From: CAYXLI01 sp964464925
Lineage (GTDB): Bacteria; Acidobacteriota; Terriglobia; Bryobacterales; Bryobacteraceae
Direction: 5' to 3'
Length of the DNA stretch: 64,000 nucleotides
Assembly: GCA_964464925.1 (NCBI GenBank)
Contig: CAYXLI010000004.1
Location: 186,001 to 250,000 of the forward strand
Below the pieces are notes generated by a model. The model ran no database searches. It had not been told where the DNA came from and was given only the letters and a program-made list of their open reading frames with translations. Of the stretch, positions 49,864 to 59,316 are shown one piece after another (position 1 is the stretch's first letter; each line of letters begins with the position of its first letter). The position numbers were made by a program, and so were the translations under genes.

Positions 49864-51849
49864 TTAGAAATTGGGGAGTTCGAGAAGCAGGGAGGGGCGC
49901 TCGAAGAACTTCCCATCTGGCGGAGTGTCCTGGCCGGCGAGGAAGGCCGCGGCCTGGGTTTGGGCGGCGATCGAGACTGCCAGAGCGCCATCAGGGGTGG
50001 GTGTCACCATGAATGTGTGCGGGTTCGTCACGAGATGGGTGAGGTCGGCCCGGTACATGAAGGCCGTATCCCAGGTATTGGCGGCACGGAGCAGGAGCAT
50101 GTTCGCCGGGTTTGGCACCGTTTGATCTCCCACCGCGAACTGCAGATATGTCCGCTTAATGGGCACTCCGGGCAGGGTCGTGCTCTTGAAGTGGGTCGCG
50201 AACGCGTAGGGGGCTCCAGGGGTCTCAATCCAGGCGAGCCGGTCTAACAGGTTCTGCAGCTCAATAGCGCCGGGTACGTTATTGACCCGCACGTCCTCGT
50301 ATCGCAGCGGCATGTTCTCATTCAAGCCAGCAGGCGTGTTGATCAGTTCCGGCGAGCGTGCGCCAACGTAAAGCGTCAGTGCAACCCGCAGGAGGGTGCT
50401 GTAGCGCGACGCCAGGATGGCCGAACCGCCCCCTACGTTCAGAACTGCGCTCGGGATGTCCGGCTCGACAGCGTGCAGGAGCGCACCGCAGAAGCTTCCA
50501 AAGGATACACCCACGTAGCCGATCTGATTCGGATTGAGGTCTATGTGGCCGTCTCCATCCAGGTCGAGGCCGGATTTTATGGCGCGCACAAGCTGAGACG
50601 TATCGAGCGCCGTCTGGCGGCACGCGTCGCGAATCACGACCGGATTGGATGGGTTCAGCAGGATGGAGCCTTCGAATGAGTCGATAGTGCCGTTGCCATC
50701 CAGGTCAGCGCCTCGTCCGCCGAACGGAAGAGATGCGGTCACTCCCTTGGTGTCAGTGATCTCCACCGTCCCATCAGGGCCGTAGCCGTGGCCCACGGCG
50801 TTGATGGCGATAATGGCAAAGCCTGCTTTCGGAAAACCGAAGATCATGCCGGTTGGAACCTCCAGCCGGTGGCTACCCAGGCCGTGGCCGACGATCACCA
50901 CGGGATAGCCGCCCGGCGGCATCGGCGTGGACGGAAGGAACACTTCAAATTGCAGCTCTTCCGTAGTCGCGGGCAGAGGGACTTCCTGAGCGGTCGGGAC
51001 GGCGTCGATAATCTGCTTCTCATTCCTAAACTGCGGTGAGCGGTAGGAACCGAAGGCTAAACGCCCGACGCCATATTGCGTAAGCGCAGAGACCGGCAGA
51101 GGGAACGGCTCGGTGCGAAAGCGGTCGCCTGAGGTCTTTACCTGGAAATGAAAGTTGATGCCGGCGATATCAGACGCGTTGAAGATGCGCTGAGGGAGAT
51201 ACGAGGGAGCGAACTGGCTGAGTTGCCGGCGTGCCGATTCCATGTAGGCCGTGGCGCTCATGGTGGTGAAGACAGTTCCGCCGATGACGCGGCCGGGTGC
51301 GACGAGGCTACGAACGAGCTGATCCGGCTGGAATGCCGGATCGGGTTCGACGGGATCGCCCTTTGTATCCTTCACTTCGCCGGTGATGACAATGGCGTAC
51401 TGGCGGGTTTGGTCGAACGGGAAGTCCGGATATGCGAAGACGGAATTTGTCTGCGGATCGTATACCACTTCATTGATGGGCGTGCGAGCGCCGCGCGCAG
51501 TCATGCCGGCTTCGGTTTGCTGCAACTGATCGAGGGTGACGAAAAAGATGCCGTCCCGCAAAGTGGCGGGGTTGATTGGGCCGGAGAAACGTACGCGAAT
51601 CCGCGGAAAAAGTGAGTAGCCGTCGAATTGGTTGATGAGCGTGAGTTCGGCGCACGTGGCCGGTTGCTCCGTGCAATCCGGCAGGGGCATTGCCATGCGG
51701 CGACCGGTCTTCTGCGTTGCATCCGGGACCATGAGGGCTTCCGAAGGAAACGGTCCGATATCGGGATTTGCAGGGTTGAACAAGACTCGGACCCCCGCGC
51801 CGGAAGCGGAGTGGATCAGAAATAAGAGCGAAATCAGTAAACGAGGCAA
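49864..51849 (-). CDS. Secreted alpha/beta hydrolase with Ig-like N-terminal domain and EF-hand-like loops
   Basis: A 661-aa exported protein. After a signal (PRLLISLLFLIHSASG) there is a bacterial Ig/SbsA-like beta region (about 70-190: RVRFSGPINPATL). The hydrolase part begins near GGYPVVIVGHGLG and carries the nucleophile serine in GVSFGS. Two calcium-loop-like segments, DLDGNGTIDSFEG and DLDGDGHIDLN, interrupt it. I prefer TTG 51849 because GAGGGG lies five bases upstream (minus strand); TTG 51867 is the longer option. Substrate unknown; lipid or polyester is plausible. Confidence 0.75.
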   Translation of the reverse strand: MPRLLISLLFLIHSASGAGVRVLFNPANPDIGPFPSEALMVPDATQKTGRRMAMPLPDCTEQPATCAELTLINQFDGYSLFPRIRVRFSGPINPATLRDGIFFVTLDQLQQTEAGMTARGARTPINEVVYDPQTNSVFAYPDFPFDQTRQYAIVITGEVKDTKGDPVEPDPAFQPDQLVRSLVAPGRVIGGTVFTTMSATAYMESARRQLSQFAPSYLPQRIFNASDIAGINFHFQVKTSGDRFRTEPFPLPVSALTQYGVGRLAFGSYRSPQFRNEKQIIDAVPTAQEVPLPATTEELQFEVFLPSTPMPPGGYPVVIVGHGLGSHRLEVPTGMIFGFPKAGFAIIAINAVGHGYGPDGTVEITDTKGVTASLPFGGRGADLDGNGTIDSFEGSILLNPSNPVVIRDACRQTALDTSQLVRAIKSGLDLDGDGHIDLNPNQIGYVGVSFGSFCGALLHAVEPDIPSAVLNVGGGSAILASRYSTLLRVALTLYVGARSPELINTPAGLNENMPLRYEDVRVNNVPGAIELQNLLDRLAWIETPGAPYAFATHFKSTTLPGVPIKRTYLQFAVGDQTVPNPANMLLLRAANTWDTAFMYRADLTHLVTNPHTFMVTPTPDGALAVSIAAQTQAAAFLAGQDTPPDGKFFERPSLLLELPNF

Positions 51850-51873
51850 GCTTACCCCTCGGAACAATCTTAA

Positions 51874-52509
51874 TCACAACGCCAAGGCCAGGTTGACCGG
51901 GTATCCGTTTGGACGGAGAGGGACATTCGGACCGAAGCGCGAGGGGAGAGAGGGAACCGGATCGGGTTCGTTTTTCCGCGGCAGTACGGCGGCCGGGCGG
52001 ACCGGTTCGGCATGCGGTTTGGCGGGCCGGGAGACCTCGAGACTTGGCGCGACCGTGAGTTGCTTCAAGCACGCGTTGTAGGTACGTTCGGCATCGCGCA
52101 TGTAGCGCTGGAGAGTGTTCCAGGTTTTGGACCCGTCGATGAGGCGTTCGAGCGCGACGGCCTGGATGTGCGCTCGCGCCGCTTCCGGCCCGAGTTCCTC
52201 CCTGACCTTGTCCATCGTATGGCTGATCAGCGAAGCCTCGAATTCCAGAAGCCGGAGACGGCGCCAGCGGGCAACGGCCATATCGGCGACGAGATCGGTT
52301 TCAATTTGGTTTATGGGTCTGATCTTCTCAATGTAGGTTTCTATGAGGTACGCGAGTTCCTCTTCGTCCTCTTCGGTCATGACAAGGAATTTGGCGATTG
52401 GGCCGGCGGCGTTGCGGGACGAGCGAGCTTTTCCGGAATCGGTCACCGGGCCGGTGGAGTGTCGCGCATTCAGGCGATTGGCGGCGATTTGAGCAGCAGA
52501 AGCAGACAT
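51874..52509 (-). CDS. Uncharacterised SAAQIAANRLNA-family protein
   Basis: A 211-aa soluble protein. Its N-terminus (SAAQIAANRLNARHSTGP, then SGKARSSRNA) is the hallmark of a hypothetical family common in Acidobacteriota and Planctomycetes. A helical middle (about 45-150) is followed by a proline-rich low-complexity tail. No catalytic motif is apparent. A nucleic-acid or mobile-element role has been suggested by the basic N-terminus of the family but is not established. It lies 24 bases upstream of the secreted hydrolase on the same strand. Confidence 0.65.
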   Translation of the reverse strand: MSASAAQIAANRLNARHSTGPVTDSGKARSSRNAAGPIAKFLVMTEEDEEELAYLIETYIEKIRPINQIETDLVADMAVARWRRLRLLEFEASLISHTMDKVREELGPEAARAHIQAVALERLIDGSKTWNTLQRYMRDAERTYNACLKQLTVAPSLEVSRPAKPHAEPVRPAAVLPRKNEPDPVPSLPSRFGPNVPLRPNGYPVNLALAL

Positions 52510-52641
52510 TTGAGCAGAACCTCCTTACCTATTTCGACCGTAGCAGGCAGGAGTGCACAGACCAAGCATGAGAACTTGCAAGTAGCTGAATTTGAGGGGA
52601 ATAGAGTCGCGAGATTTCTGAACTGCCCGCTGGCGTGGCCG

Positions 52642-52815
52642 CTATTTTCCGGGTTTTTGCCGCTTGCTGGCAACCAAGGAGCCGAGGAAAGCTCCGATAA
52701 AGCCAGCAATCTGGGCCACGTTGGGGGCGGCGTTTACTTTATCGGCGGCTACGGAGATGGCGACGAAACCGGCAAGACTCGCGCCGGCTACCTTCGTGAT
52801 GCGCGAAACGGTCAT
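52642..52815 (-). CDS. Small predicted membrane protein (57 aa)
   Basis: A short minus-strand frame from ATG 52815 to TAG 52642 encodes 57 residues with two hydrophobic segments (ASLAGFVAISVAA and VAQIAGFIGAFLGSLVA) and a basic end (SKRQKPGK). The shape is that of a small inner-membrane hairpin protein. No family is recognised. It is divergent from the asparagine-synthase gene. No strong Shine-Dalgarno is seen, which lowers confidence. Confidence 0.5.
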   Translation of the reverse strand: MTVSRITKVAGASLAGFVAISVAADKVNAAPNVAQIAGFIGAFLGSLVASKRQKPGK

Positions 52816-52898
52816 GAGACTATTATGCGGATAGCCAACGGATGTTCTCTCATATCGATAGGCAGCCGTTTGCTTTTCGGGCTCGTTACAATGGTAGT

Positions 52899-54812
52899 TT
52901 GTGCGGCATAGCGGGTTTTACCCACCTTCAACGCAAGCCTGAGCCTGTCCTGATCCGGCGCGCGATCGAGTCGATTCATCATCGCGGACCGGACCAGAGC
53001 GGCGTGTACGAATCGGAAGTGCTCTCGATGGGCGCAGTCCGGCTGAAGATTATCGATCTCGCCGGCGGCGAACAGCCGATGCGCGCCGGTGGCTGCATCA
53101 TCGTCTTCAATGGCGAAATTTATAACCATGCCGAAATCCGCAACGATCTGGAGCGACGGGGAGTGCGGTTTTCGTCGCGCTGCGATACGGAAGTGGTGCT
53201 GCGGGGATTTCTCGAGTGGGATATCGCTGTGCTTTCCAAGCTGCGCGGGATGTTCGCGTTTGCGATCTGGAACGATCGAGACCAGCGGCTGATTCTGGCG
53301 CGGGACCGGATGGGTATCAAGCCGCTGTATATCCATCGGCGAGGATCGGACCTGTATTTCGGATCGGAGTTGAAGACGCTCTTTGTGCACCCGGAGATCA
53401 AGCGGCGTGTGGATCCGGCAGGACTCAACCTGTACTGCTCGATGAACTACATTCCGGGCGAGCACACCATGGTGGACGGAATCCGGAAACTGCCCCCCGC
53501 GCACTGGCTGGAGTGGCAGGACGGACGGGTTCGGACAGAGCGCTATTGGCAGGCGGAGTGGAAGCCGGTGCCGATGGATCTGGAGTCGGCCAAGGAAGAG
53601 TTGGACGGACTGCTCCGGGATGCCGTGAAGGAGCACCTGGTTTCCGATGTGCCGCTGGGCATCTGGGCAAGCGGTGGGCTGGATTCCTCGACCGTGCTGC
53701 ACTATGCGGCAGAGACAAGTTCGACCCGCCTGAAGACGTTCTCGGTGTCCTTTGCGGGGCGCGAGTTTGACGAGAGCCCCTGGTTTCGTGAAGTGGCGGC
53801 GCGTTATGGAACCGACCATCACGAGTTCGATCTGAATCCGGAAGCAGAAATACTCGACGCGATCGGGAAGATGCCGTACTTCTCCGATGAGCCGAGTTCG
53901 GATGCGGGCGCCCTGCCCGTGTGGTTTCTTTCGCGAATGAGCCGGACTCAAGTGACCGTTGCACTGAGCGGCGAGGGCGCAGATGAACTGTTCGGCGGCT
54001 ACAACACATACCTGGCAGACCGGTATGCGCGGACGGCCCGGCTGGTTCCGGGATTCGCGCGCCGGGGAGCTTTGCAGGCGCTCCGGTTGTGGCCGGCATC
54101 GGATGCGAAGATCGGGCTGGACTACAAAGTGAAGCGCATGCTGGAGGGATCGTTATTGGATCCGGAGCAGGCGCATTTCTTCTGGAACGGAACTTTGTCC
54201 GAATCGCACCGGCAAGAGTTGATCACGAGCGACTTCTTCCGCAAAAATGCGGCCAAGGGCCTGGGTGGCGGCGGATATCTGAATCAGTTTCTGCTGCTGG
54301 ACCAGCACAACTACCTGCCGGACGATATTCTCTACAAGTGCGACCGGATGAGCATGGCGCATTCGCTGGAGGTGCGGCCTCCGTTTCTGGATCACCGGAT
54401 TGTGGAGTTCGCCGCGCGTGTTCCGCAGGAACTGAAGATTCGCGGGCCGAAATTGAAGTACCTGTTGCGCGCGTTGATGAATGAGAAACTTCCGCAGTCC
54501 GTGCTGACACGGCGCAAGGAGGGTTTCGATATCCCAGCGCACGCGTGGTTTCGCAGCACGCTGAAACCTCTGCTGCTGGACACGATCACGCCGGAGCGGG
54601 TGCGGCAAACGGGCCTGTTCCGTTGGGAAGCGATCGATGCGCTGATCCAGGATCACTTCGAGCGGCGTGCGAATTACGGGTATCACTTGTGGGGCCTGCT
54701 AACCTTGTTCCTTTGGATCAATCGATGGGGAATCGAATCGGGAACAGCGTCCTCGTTGTCCTCTTTGCAGCAATCGTCTACCTTATCTCCTGCGCCAGTC
54801 CTCCCAACCTGA
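52899..54812 (+). CDS. asnB: Asparagine synthase (glutamine-hydrolysing), AsnB-like
   Basis: A 637-aa amidotransferase. The TTG start at 52899 places the catalytic cysteine at position 2 (CGIAGF), as required for class II glutamine amidotransferases; the longer frame would bury it. The glutaminase domain covers about 1-200 (HHRGPDQSG, VFNGEIYNH). The synthetase domain has the PP-loop SGGLDSS (about 265). Next to glycosyltransferase and Wzm/Wzt genes, such AsnB-like enzymes often amidate sugar acids or amino-sugar residues of surface glycans rather than free aspartate. The last 88 bases overlap the GT39-like gene. Confidence 0.93.
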   Translation: MCGIAGFTHLQRKPEPVLIRRAIESIHHRGPDQSGVYESEVLSMGAVRLKIIDLAGGEQPMRAGGCIIVFNGEIYNHAEIRNDLERRGVRFSSRCDTEVVLRGFLEWDIAVLSKLRGMFAFAIWNDRDQRLILARDRMGIKPLYIHRRGSDLYFGSELKTLFVHPEIKRRVDPAGLNLYCSMNYIPGEHTMVDGIRKLPPAHWLEWQDGRVRTERYWQAEWKPVPMDLESAKEELDGLLRDAVKEHLVSDVPLGIWASGGLDSSTVLHYAAETSSTRLKTFSVSFAGREFDESPWFREVAARYGTDHHEFDLNPEAEILDAIGKMPYFSDEPSSDAGALPVWFLSRMSRTQVTVALSGEGADELFGGYNTYLADRYARTARLVPGFARRGALQALRLWPASDAKIGLDYKVKRMLEGSLLDPEQAHFFWNGTLSESHRQELITSDFFRKNAAKGLGGGGYLNQFLLLDQHNYLPDDILYKCDRMSMAHSLEVRPPFLDHRIVEFAARVPQELKIRGPKLKYLLRALMNEKLPQSVLTRRKEGFDIPAHAWFRSTLKPLLLDTITPERVRQTGLFRWEAIDALIQDHFERRANYGYHLWGLLTLFLWINRWGIESGTASSLSSLQQSSTLSPAPVLPT

Positions 54813-56503
54813 TGGACGATGTGGATTCCGTGCAGGCACAAATCGCACGGAACATGCTGGAATCGGGCGACTGGGTGACGGCTCGGCTGGACGGCGTGAA
54901 ATATCTGGAAAAGTCGCCGATGGTGTATTGGATGATGGCGACTTCGTACGCCATCTTCGGAGTGCATGATTGGGCGGCGCGGATTCCGATTGCACTCAGC
55001 ATTCTGGCGCTCTGCTGGGTGACGTGCAAGATGGGCGAGTGGGCGTTCGGGGCGGACGGCGGCTTCTACGCGGGTCTCTCACTGGCGACGTGCATTGGCC
55101 TATTTCTGTTTACGCGCATCCTGATACCGGATGTGATTCTGACGCTCACGATCGCGCTGGCGATGTGGGCGTTCCTGCGAGCGCTGGATGAAGACGAGCC
55201 CCGGCCGCGCCTTTGGGCGGCGGGAATGGCGGCGGCGATTGCGATGGGGCTTCTACTGAAGGGCCTGATCGCGGCTGTGTTCCCGATTGGAGGCGCGGGG
55301 CTGTATCTGCTGTTCACGCGTCAGCTATTTCAGAAGCGCACCTGGCAGCGGCTGCACGTGTTCAGCGGGATCCTGATCATCCTGGTTATCGCGGCGCCCT
55401 GGCACGTTCTGGCGACATTGCGGAACCCACCCTACTTCGACTGGACCATGAAGAGCGAGCCCGGGCATTACCGGGGCTTTTTCTGGTTCTATTTCCTGAA
55501 CGAGCATGTGTTCCGCTTCCTGAATATCAGATATCCGCGTGATTACAATACGGTACCGAGGCCACTATTTTGGCTGTTTCATTTCCTGTGGTTATTCCCG
55601 TGGAGCGTTTTGTTCTTTTCGGCCGCGCGGCTCTCCTACAAGCCGGTGGACCGTGCCGGCCGGATGCGGCTGCTGGCGCTTTGCTGGACGGGGTTTCTGC
55701 TGACGTTCTTCACCTTCTCAACGACGCAGGAATACTACTCGATGCCTTGTTACCCGGCGCTGGCGCTGCTGATCGGCTCGGCCGCGGCGGTGAGCGACAG
55801 TTGGGCGCGCGCGGGGACGAAGGTGGTTTGCGGGATTGCGATCGCGGCGGCGGCGGCAATTGGAGCCATATTGTATGCGGTTCGAGGAATGCCAACGCCG
55901 GGTGATATTTCTCATGCGCTTACACAGAATCCGGATGCGTATACGCTTTCCCTTGGACACATGGGAGATTTGACGATAGCGTCGTTCGCGTATCTGCGGG
56001 TGCCGCTGCTGATGGCCGGTGCTGCATTTCTGACCGGTGCGGCCGCGACGTGGAAGTTTTCCCAGCGCAGAACTTACACCGGGATGGCGATTATGATGGT
56101 GCTGTTCCTGCTCGCCGCACGCACGGCGCTGGTCACGTTCGACCCATACCTGGGTTCGCGCGACCTGGCGAATGCGCTAATGCGGGCTCCGGCGGGCAGA
56201 CTGATCGTGGACGACCAATATTATACGTTTTCGTCGATTTTCTTTTACACTAACAGGCAGGCGTTGTTACTAAACGGGCGCGTAAATAATCTGGAGTATG
56301 GATCGAATGCTCCGGACGCTCCCCACGTGTTTATCGATGACGGGAAACTTCGTAGCATTTGGCCGTCGCCAGAGAGATACTATCTGGTAGCGGAAAAACC
56401 AGCAATAGAGAGGCTGGAACAAGTGCTCGGCAAAGGCGCGATGCATACTGTCGCCGAATCGGGTGGAAAGTTCCTGTTCACCAACCATGCAGATCTGCAT
56501 TGA
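54725..56503 (+). CDS. GT39/ArnT-like polyprenyl-phosphate-dependent glycosyltransferase
   Basis: A 592-aa integral-membrane enzyme with about a dozen helices. The first loop has the catalytic acidic pair (MDDVDS, D31/D32) and the YLEKSPMVYW motif of the PMT/ArnT superfamily. These enzymes move a sugar from polyprenyl phosphate to a protein or lipid. ATG 54725 begins the first helix and lies inside the end of asnB. The C-terminal 150 residues form a soluble domain. The next gene's ATG overlaps its 3' end by 17 bases. Confidence 0.88.
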   Translation: MGNRIGNSVLVVLFAAIVYLISCASPPNLMDDVDSVQAQIARNMLESGDWVTARLDGVKYLEKSPMVYWMMATSYAIFGVHDWAARIPIALSILALCWVTCKMGEWAFGADGGFYAGLSLATCIGLFLFTRILIPDVILTLTIALAMWAFLRALDEDEPRPRLWAAGMAAAIAMGLLLKGLIAAVFPIGGAGLYLLFTRQLFQKRTWQRLHVFSGILIILVIAAPWHVLATLRNPPYFDWTMKSEPGHYRGFFWFYFLNEHVFRFLNIRYPRDYNTVPRPLFWLFHFLWLFPWSVLFFSAARLSYKPVDRAGRMRLLALCWTGFLLTFFTFSTTQEYYSMPCYPALALLIGSAAAVSDSWARAGTKVVCGIAIAAAAAIGAILYAVRGMPTPGDISHALTQNPDAYTLSLGHMGDLTIASFAYLRVPLLMAGAAFLTGAAATWKFSQRRTYTGMAIMMVLFLLAARTALVTFDPYLGSRDLANALMRAPAGRLIVDDQYYTFSSIFFYTNRQALLLNGRVNNLEYGSNAPDAPHVFIDDGKLRSIWPSPERYYLVAEKPAIERLEQVLGKGAMHTVAESGGKFLFTNHADLH

Positions 56504-57596
56504 TGCTACGTCACTGCTCCTGCGCAGCGCAGGGGTAAAGAACTATGTTTATCACTGGATGACCGCACTGCAGCACGGAACCCGTGAGCACACGTTCACG
56601 GCATTTCCTCTGCTGGGCAAAGTGGGTGAACTGAACCACGAAGCATCGGTTCTGAGCCTGTGGCAAACGCTGCCCAGGCTGGCGCTGCTGCACCTGGTGA
56701 ACTTGAGTTGGAATCCGAGCATCGAGATTATGATGTCCGGCGTGGATGTATTCCATGCTTCGAACCAGGTCCGTCACCCTCCGAAGAACACGAAACTGAC
56801 CGGGACGCTGTACGACATGACGTGCCTGCTGATGCCGCAGAACCACACGAGCGGGAACGTAAAGGCGGAACAGTATTTCGCAGAACAGGTGCTGGCGCGC
56901 GCGAACGGGCTGATCTCGATCAGCAACAACACACGGCAGGACGCGATCCAGTTGCTGGACATTCACCCGGAGAAGATCAAAGTGATTTACCCGGGCGTGG
57001 CGGAGTCGTTCTTTCAGGTTACACGTACGGACGTGGCACGGGTTTCGAAAAAGTACTCATTGATCAAGCCGTACATTCTCTTCGTGGGGACAGTGGAACC
57101 GCGGAAGAATCTGGACACGATGCTGGACGCCTACCAGCACCTGCCGGAGAGCCTGCGGCAGGAGTTCGAGATGGTGGTGGTGGGCCCGATCGGGTGGGCC
57201 GCGGGAAATACGATAAAACGCCTGCAGCAAGGCGAGGAGGGCGTCCGCTATCTCGGCTATATTCCGGAGCAGGACCTTCCGGCGATTACCGGCGGAGCCA
57301 CGGTGTTCGTGTATCCTTCGCTCTATGAGGGCTTCGGATTCCCGGTGGCCCAGTCGATGGCCGCAGGAGTGCCGATCATTACGTCCAACGTCTCTTCCCT
57401 GCCCGAGGTAGCCGGTGAGGCGGCATTGCTGATCGATCCCCGAAGCGTCAGCGAGCTGCGCGACGCGATGATGAAATTGCTGACTTCCCCTACCCTGCAG
57501 AAGCAACTCTCGGCGGCGGGCGTAGAGCGAGCGAAAGAGTACACGTGGGCAGTGGCTGCCCGAAAATCGGCGGAGTTCTTCAGCGGCCTCCGTTGA
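56487..57596 (+). CDS. GT4-family glycosyltransferase
   Basis: A 369-aa cytoplasmic GT-B enzyme. The donor-binding motif is EGFGFPVAQSMAAGVPIITSNVSSLPEVAG (about 283-312, E near 283), and YILFVGTVEPRKNLD marks the linker. It adds a sugar with retention of configuration to a growing glycan, probably the exported surface polysaccharide. ATG 56487 overlaps the GT39-like gene; the N-terminus QICIDATSLLL fits. Confidence 0.93.
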   Translation: MQICIDATSLLLRSAGVKNYVYHWMTALQHGTREHTFTAFPLLGKVGELNHEASVLSLWQTLPRLALLHLVNLSWNPSIEIMMSGVDVFHASNQVRHPPKNTKLTGTLYDMTCLLMPQNHTSGNVKAEQYFAEQVLARANGLISISNNTRQDAIQLLDIHPEKIKVIYPGVAESFFQVTRTDVARVSKKYSLIKPYILFVGTVEPRKNLDTMLDAYQHLPESLRQEFEMVVVGPIGWAAGNTIKRLQQGEEGVRYLGYIPEQDLPAITGGATVFVYPSLYEGFGFPVAQSMAAGVPIITSNVSSLPEVAGEAALLIDPRSVSELRDAMMKLLTSPTLQKQLSAAGVERAKEYTWAVAARKSAEFFSGLR

Positions 57597-57623
57597 ACAA
57601 CTCGATCCATTCGAATTACTTAC

Positions 57624-57670
57624 GGGCACAAGTGCCCAGGCCTCCGGCACATATGGGGTTACATAACCCC
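57624..57670. repeat. Two short inverted repeats between GT4 and Wzm genes
   Basis: GGGCACAAGTGCCC (57624-57637) and GGGGTTACATAACCCC (57655-57670) are both close to perfect palindromes and form hairpins with four-base loops, 17 bases apart. No T-run follows. They may be operators or RNA stability elements. Confidence 0.5.
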
Positions 57671-57714
57671 GAAAATCGCGGGAGAACGTGGTACCCTAGA
57701 AAAGATTCGTCTCC

Positions 57715-58503
57715 ATGCTTTCTGTCGCAACAAAGCGCTGGAAGGGCGATTATCGTTTCCTGATCGGCAACCTTTTGCTGAAGGACTTCCGCGTACGCTA
57801 CCGGAATATGTCCCTCGGGTTTGGCTGGTCCATCGCCAGTCCCTTGGTGATGATGGGCGTACTCACCTTCATTTTCACTCAGGTGATGCCTCCTTCGCCG
57901 CACACCAAGAACTTCGGCGTATTCGTCCTTTCGGGCCTGATTCCTTTCAACTTCTTCAGCTTAAGCTGGGTAACCGGGACAGTTTCCCTCATCGATAATA
58001 CCGGCATCATCAAGCGCACCACATTTCCGCGCGAGATTGTTCCGATCGGCAGCGTGCTTGCCAACTCGATGCACTTTGTAATCCAACTGGTTCTGCTGAT
58101 CGTCATCGTGCTGCTGTACGGATATCGTCCCAACCTCAACTGGCTGCTGTTGCCCGTGGTGGCCGGGCTGGAGATCCTGTTCGTCTGCGGCCTGGCGCTG
58201 ATGTTCTCGGCGTTTGATGTCTACGTTCGCGATACGCGTTACGTAGTGGAATCCGCTAACACCGTGCTCTTCTGGCTGGTTCCGATCTTCTATTCGTCAA
58301 ACATTGTCCCTACGAAATTTGTGGACATTTACAACTGGAATCCGATTGCAGCGGTAGTCATGGCATTCCGCAACATTCTGCTGGAGAATAAGACTCCAGC
58401 GGACACTTTGCTGATCAAACTGACGATCGGCACGTGCGCCTCTCTTGCAGTTGGCTTCTTCATTTTCGGCCGGCTGAAACGGCGTTTCTACGACTATCTA
58501 TGA
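57715..58503 (+). CDS. wzm: ABC-2 type polysaccharide export permease (Wzm-like)
   Basis: A 262-aa inner-membrane permease with six helices and the ABC-2 core (DFRVRYRNMSLGFGWSIASPL, FPREIVPIG, FYSSNIVPTKF). It exports a lipid-linked glycan such as O-antigen or teichoic-like polymer. Its stop overlaps the ATG of the ATPase (ATGA at 58500-58503). Confidence 0.92.
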   Translation: MLSVATKRWKGDYRFLIGNLLLKDFRVRYRNMSLGFGWSIASPLVMMGVLTFIFTQVMPPSPHTKNFGVFVLSGLIPFNFFSLSWVTGTVSLIDNTGIIKRTTFPREIVPIGSVLANSMHFVIQLVLLIVIVLLYGYRPNLNWLLLPVVAGLEILFVCGLALMFSAFDVYVRDTRYVVESANTVLFWLVPIFYSSNIVPTKFVDIYNWNPIAAVVMAFRNILLENKTPADTLLIKLTIGTCASLAVGFFIFGRLKRRFYDYL

Positions 58504-59264
58504 GTAAGGAACCGGCGGTCCAATTCGAGCATGTTTCAAAGGTCTTTTCCCGCTCGACGGGGCGCAAGCTGTTGCGCAGCCACCTCCGCACCTTCTTCGG
58601 CCGAACGCCGCACGAGCCGTTCTACGCGCTGAAGAACATCTCGTTCACGCTGGAGCACTCCGAGAGCGTTGCGATCATCGGGCCGAACGGCGCCGGCAAG
58701 AGCACGCTGCTGAGCATGGTGGCCGGCCTGTCTTTTCCCGATCACGGGGAAGTGGCCATTAATGGGCGTGTAGCCGCTCTGCTGGAGTTGGGAACAGGCT
58801 TCCACCCGGACCTGACGGGAGCGGAGAATGTACGCCTGAACGCCTCGCTGCTGGGGCTGAGCCGCACGCAGACGGAGAAGCTGTTCGACAGCATCGTTGA
58901 TTTTTCCGGGATTGGAGAGTTCATTGATGAGCCACTGCGCACGTACTCGTCAGGCATGATGATGCGGCTGGCGTTCTCGGTGGCTGTGAACGTGGATCCG
59001 GACATTCTGATCCTGGATGAAGTCTTCGCGGTGGGTGATCAGAACTTCCAGTCGAAGTGCCGCGAGAAGGTGATGGAGTTCAGGAATTCCGGCAAGACGA
59101 TGCTGTGCGTATCCCACTCCACGGCGACCCTACATCAACTCTGCGAACGCGCCATTTGGCTGGACCATGGCGAGTTGATGATGGACGGCCCGGTGTTGGA
59201 TGTGATTTCCGCCTATGAAGGAAACCAGGTGAAGACTGCTGTAGGGTGTCAGGAACCGATCTGA
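58500..59264 (+). CDS. wzt: ABC-type polysaccharide export ATPase (Wzt-like)
   Basis: A 254-aa ATPase with Walker A (GPNGAGKS, about 60-67), signature (YSSGMMMR) and Walker B (ILILDEVFAVGD), plus the H-loop (CVSH). It lacks the C-terminal carbohydrate-binding domain of O9a-type Wzt, so the glycan may not need chain-end recognition. Coupled to the permease gene. It converges on the Skp-like gene. Confidence 0.93.
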   Translation: MSKEPAVQFEHVSKVFSRSTGRKLLRSHLRTFFGRTPHEPFYALKNISFTLEHSESVAIIGPNGAGKSTLLSMVAGLSFPDHGEVAINGRVAALLELGTGFHPDLTGAENVRLNASLLGLSRTQTEKLFDSIVDFSGIGEFIDEPLRTYSSGMMMRLAFSVAVNVDPDILILDEVFAVGDQNFQSKCREKVMEFRNSGKTMLCVSHSTATLHQLCERAIWLDHGELMMDGPVLDVISAYEGNQVKTAVGCQEPI

Positions 59265-59276
59265 CAGCGCTTGCGA

Positions 59277-59302
59277 TCCGCCCGCTCCGCAGAGCGAGCG
59301 GA
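59277..59302. terminator. Hairpin between convergent Wzt and Skp-like genes
   Basis: Arms 59277-59287 and 59292-59302 pair over 11 bases with one C/A mismatch and a CGCA loop. No T-run is present. It may act as a bidirectional stop or mRNA end, with modest support. Confidence 0.4.
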
Positions 59303-59316
59303 CCACAAGGTGAAAA

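Noticed and set aside
52812..53951. 379-codon minus-strand frame opposite asnB
   Set aside because: The plus strand has the catalytic Cys2 and PP-loop; the minus translation is Arg/His/Pro-rich without domain signal.
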